The notes below the pieces were generated by a model that worked only from the letters and a program-made list of their open reading frames with translations, was not told the origin of the DNA and searched no databases. Position numbers and translations under genes: made by a program. A stretch of 7,076 bases of DNA. It comes from Bacteroidales bacterium (GTDB lineage: Bacteria > Bacteroidota > Bacteroidia > Bacteroidales > UBA7960). The stretch is taken from NCBI GenBank assembly GCA_003560215.1, contig PWIY01000102.1, positions 1-7,076 on the forward strand. The letters run 5' to 3'. This document shows, one piece after another, positions 5,339 through 7,076 of this stretch; the stretch's first letter is position 1; every line of letters starts with the position of its first letter.

Positions 5339-6673
5339 TTGGAAGCGTCACCCGAATCCATTTCATCCCCGGAAATACCACTGTCAGCGCTTACCGATCT
5401 GCTTTCCGCCGATACATTTTTGGGCATTGGTGCCATGCTGGTTCTGCTTTTTTTCTCAGCCATGGTTTCAGGGTCAGAAATTGCCTTCTTTTCACTGACC
5501 CACTCCCACTTTGAGAAGATCAGAAAAGGGAGCAAACCCCACAACCATAAGATTCTTGCTCTCATGGAGCGACCCAATCGCCTGCTGGCCACCATACTGA
5601 TCACCAACAATGTGATCAACATCGCAGTCATTGTCCTCTCAACCATCGTTTTCCGGCCGTTATACCAGATGGAGCTCCATCCGGTCCTTGCATTTCTGAT
5701 ACAAGTGGCGCTGGTCACCTTCCTGATCCTGCTTTTTGCAGAGGTTTTGCCAAAAGTTTATGCATCCAGGAACCCCCTGCGTTTTTCTTCCGTTATGGCA
5801 CCCCCGCTGCTGGCCCTACGGAAAATATTCCATCCGCTCAGTTCGTTGCTGGTTAAAACCACCCACATCATTGACAAACGGATGGAGAAAAAAAGGCCCA
5901 ACCTGAGCATGCATGAGTTGTCGCACGCTTTGGAGATCACCAGTGATGAAACCACCACCGAAGAAGATAAAAAGCTGCTTCGTGGCATTGTCCGCTTCGG
6001 GAATACCTTCGTCCGCGAAATCATGAAGTCGCGGGTAGATGTGGTGGCCGTAGAATACACCACCCCTTTCCGCCAGCTGATTGCGATCATCCAGGATGCA
6101 GGCTACAGCCGCATCCCCGTTTATCGCGAAAATTTTGACAACGTGGAGGGAGTGCTTTACATCAAAGACCTTCTTCCGCATCTGGAAAAAGACAATGATT
6201 TCGAATGGCAGAAGCTCCTGCGTAAAGGCTTCTTTGTGCCGGAAAGCAAAAGGATCAATGATCTGCTGAAAGAGTTCCAGGAAAAAAAGATCCACCTGGC
6301 CATCGTGGTGGACGAGTATGGAGGCACATCCGGTTTGGTTACCCTGGAGGATATTCTGGAAGAGATTGTCGGAGAGATCAATGATGAATTTGACATTGAA
6401 GAGGCCGTATACTCAAAGGTAGACAGCAACACCTATGTGTTTGAAGGAAAAACCCTTCTGAAGGATTTCTGCAAAATCACCGGGGTGGAAGATTCGGTAT
6501 TTAACGAGGTGAAAGGAGAGGCCGACACCCTTGCGGGGCTGATCCTTGAGATCAAGCAGGAGATTCCGTTCAAGGGGGCCAGGATCAGATACGGGCGTTT
6601 TGAATTTGAGGTGGAAGGCGTTGATAAAAGACGAATCAAACAATTAAAAGTAAAAATCAAGGAGCCGCAATGA
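5339..6673 (+). CDS. gldE: Gliding motility-associated protein GldE (DUF21/CBS/CorC_HlyC membrane protein)
   Basis: A 444-residue inner-membrane protein of the CorC/HlyC/CNNM type. The DUF21 region (about 25-185) has hydrophobic segments at about 26-45, 83-105 and 114-137, with conserved SGSEIAFFSL (44-53), ILITNNVINI (86-95) and FAEVLPKVYA (133-142). A CBS pair follows: the first repeat (about 225-280) includes YSRIPVYRENFDNVEGVLY, and the second (about 295-347) ends VTLEDILEEIVGEI after VDEYGGTSG. A CorC_HlyC domain closes the protein (about 355-440). CorC relatives are linked to Mg/Co transport; in Bacteroidota this architecture directly before gldD is GldE. The only usable start I find is TTG 5339: the frame has a stop at 5315 and no ATG or GTG before the conserved region. 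The resulting (L/M)EASPES resembles the N-terminus of other GldE proteins; ATT 5336 is a rarer alternative. GldE was tied to gliding through gldD and gldB genetics in Flavobacterium johnsoniae; its mechanism is unsettled. Confidence 0.9.
   Translation: MEASPESISSPEIPLSALTDLLSADTFLGIGAMLVLLFFSAMVSGSEIAFFSLTHSHFEKIRKGSKPHNHKILALMERPNRLLATILITNNVINIAVIVLSTIVFRPLYQMELHPVLAFLIQVALVTFLILLFAEVLPKVYASRNPLRFSSVMAPPLLALRKIFHPLSSLLVKTTHIIDKRMEKKRPNLSMHELSHALEITSDETTTEEDKKLLRGIVRFGNTFVREIMKSRVDVVAVEYTTPFRQLIAIIQDAGYSRIPVYRENFDNVEGVLYIKDLLPHLEKDNDFEWQKLLRKGFFVPESKRINDLLKEFQEKKIHLAIVVDEYGGTSGLVTLEDILEEIVGEINDEFDIEEAVYSKVDSNTYVFEGKTLLKDFCKITGVEDSVFNEVKGEADTLAGLILEIKQEIPFKGARIRYGRFEFEVEGVDKRRIKQLKVKIKEPQ
6659..6664 (+). 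promoter_or_regulatory. Shine-Dalgarno-like site for gldD
   Basis: AAGGAG ends 5 bases before the gldD ATG at 6670 and lies within the last codons of gldE. It is the clearest ribosome-binding sequence in the window; the other starts here lack one. Together with the overlap it supports ATG 6670 as the start and translational coupling. Confidence 0.55.
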
Positions 6674-7076
6674 TCAGGTTTATCCGCATCACTGTTTTTT
6701 TCCCGGTCATCTTAATGTTTCTGTCTTTATCCTGCCAGCGGGGCGACTCCCCGAAGCCCAGGGCTTACTTCCGCATTGCCCTGCCCGAAAAATCCTACCA
6801 GTATTTTGACACTGTGTACCCCTATCGTTTCGAATACCCTGAATATGCAACCTTTGAGCCCGACACTGCAGAACCTTACTGGGGGGATATCGTGTTTCCC
6901 GAATTCAGCGGCAGGATACACCTGAGCTACAAACCGGTAAAAAACCCTGACGATCTGGCCGGCTACTTTGAGGATGCAAGGACATTTGTGCACCGGCACA
7001 TCCCCAAGGCAACAGCCATCCGGGATGAGATGTTTGTACATGAAGAGCAGAATGTGTACGGGATGCTTTTTCACAT
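6670..7076 (+). CDS. gldD: Gliding motility lipoprotein GldD (N-terminal part; gene continues beyond right edge)
   Basis: The first 135 codons of GldD, an envelope lipoprotein required for gliding and implicated in type IX secretion-dependent functions in Flavobacterium johnsoniae. The signal peptide MIRFIRITVFFPVILMFLS is followed by LSC, making Cys22 the predicted lipidated residue. The next stretch, SPKPRAYFRIALPEKSYQ (27-44), is the family hallmark (PKPRgYfRi.lPeK.Y). It is followed by YPYRFEYPEYA, YWGDIVFPEFSGRIHLSYKPV and a helical segment with ARTFVHRHIPKA. The start overlaps the gldE stop in an ATGA (6670-6673), so the two are translationally coupled. GldD is usually about 185-195 residues, so roughly 50-60 are missing on the right. 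No frameshift is seen in what is present. Confidence 0.92.
   Translation, partial: MIRFIRITVFFPVILMFLSLSCQRGDSPKPRAYFRIALPEKSYQYFDTVYPYRFEYPEYATFEPDTAEPYWGDIVFPEFSGRIHLSYKPVKNPDDLAGYFEDARTFVHRHIPKATAIRDEMFVHEEQNVYGMLFH

Noticed and set aside
1..7076. CRISPR array, insertion sequence, tRNA/rRNA, phage or defence system
   Set aside because: No spaced direct repeats, transposase or integrase motifs, or structured RNA patterns were seen by eye. Nearly all of the window is filled by intact or edge-cut genes of chromosomal type.

Overview
The window looks like a piece of a Bacteroidota chromosome of roughly 50% GC. Three things point that way. It carries the gldE-gldD pair, which is known from gliding and type IX secretion members of this phylum. 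It carries a large outer-membrane protein with a CarboxypepD_reg-like domain fused to a DUF5686-type body. Octamers matching the Bacteroidota -7 consensus TAnnTTTG sit upstream of gene starts, most of which lack a Shine-Dalgarno sequence. The order cannot be fixed from this sequence.

Layout. (1) Positions 1-677, minus strand: the first 225 codons of an Opp/Dpp-type ABC transporter ATPase that runs off the left edge. (2) A divergent intergenic region at about 678-818 holds candidate -7 elements facing both ways, with a near-perfect dyad between them. (3) Positions 819-2788, plus strand: a tight three-gene run encoding an uncharacterised lipoprotein, an alpha/beta hydrolase and a QueD-like 6-carboxytetrahydropterin synthase, with gaps of 7 and 13 bases. 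(4) Positions 2795-5242, minus strand: the DUF5686-type outer-membrane protein, converging on queD with a 6-base gap. (5) A second divergent region at 5243-5338 with its own dyad and a good -7 element. (6) Positions 5339-7076, plus strand: gldE, which appears to start at TTG, overlaps by 4 bases with gldD, and gldD is cut by the right edge.

How the genes may work together. GldE (DUF21/CBS/CorC_HlyC membrane protein) and GldD (lipoprotein) are almost certainly co-translated and belong to the gliding/type IX secretion gene set. The DUF5686-type protein shares their upstream region and also acts in the envelope, but a functional link is only inferred. The lipoprotein-hydrolase-queD run looks like one transcript, yet the three predicted activities (unknown periplasm-facing lipoprotein, cytosolic hydrolase, 7-deazaguanine precursor synthesis) do not form an obvious pathway. 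I see no RNA genes, CRISPR arrays, insertion sequences or phage genes, and no clear evidence of a new defence or mobile system. The best leads are the dyad between the left divergent promoters and the uncharacterised lipoprotein family.
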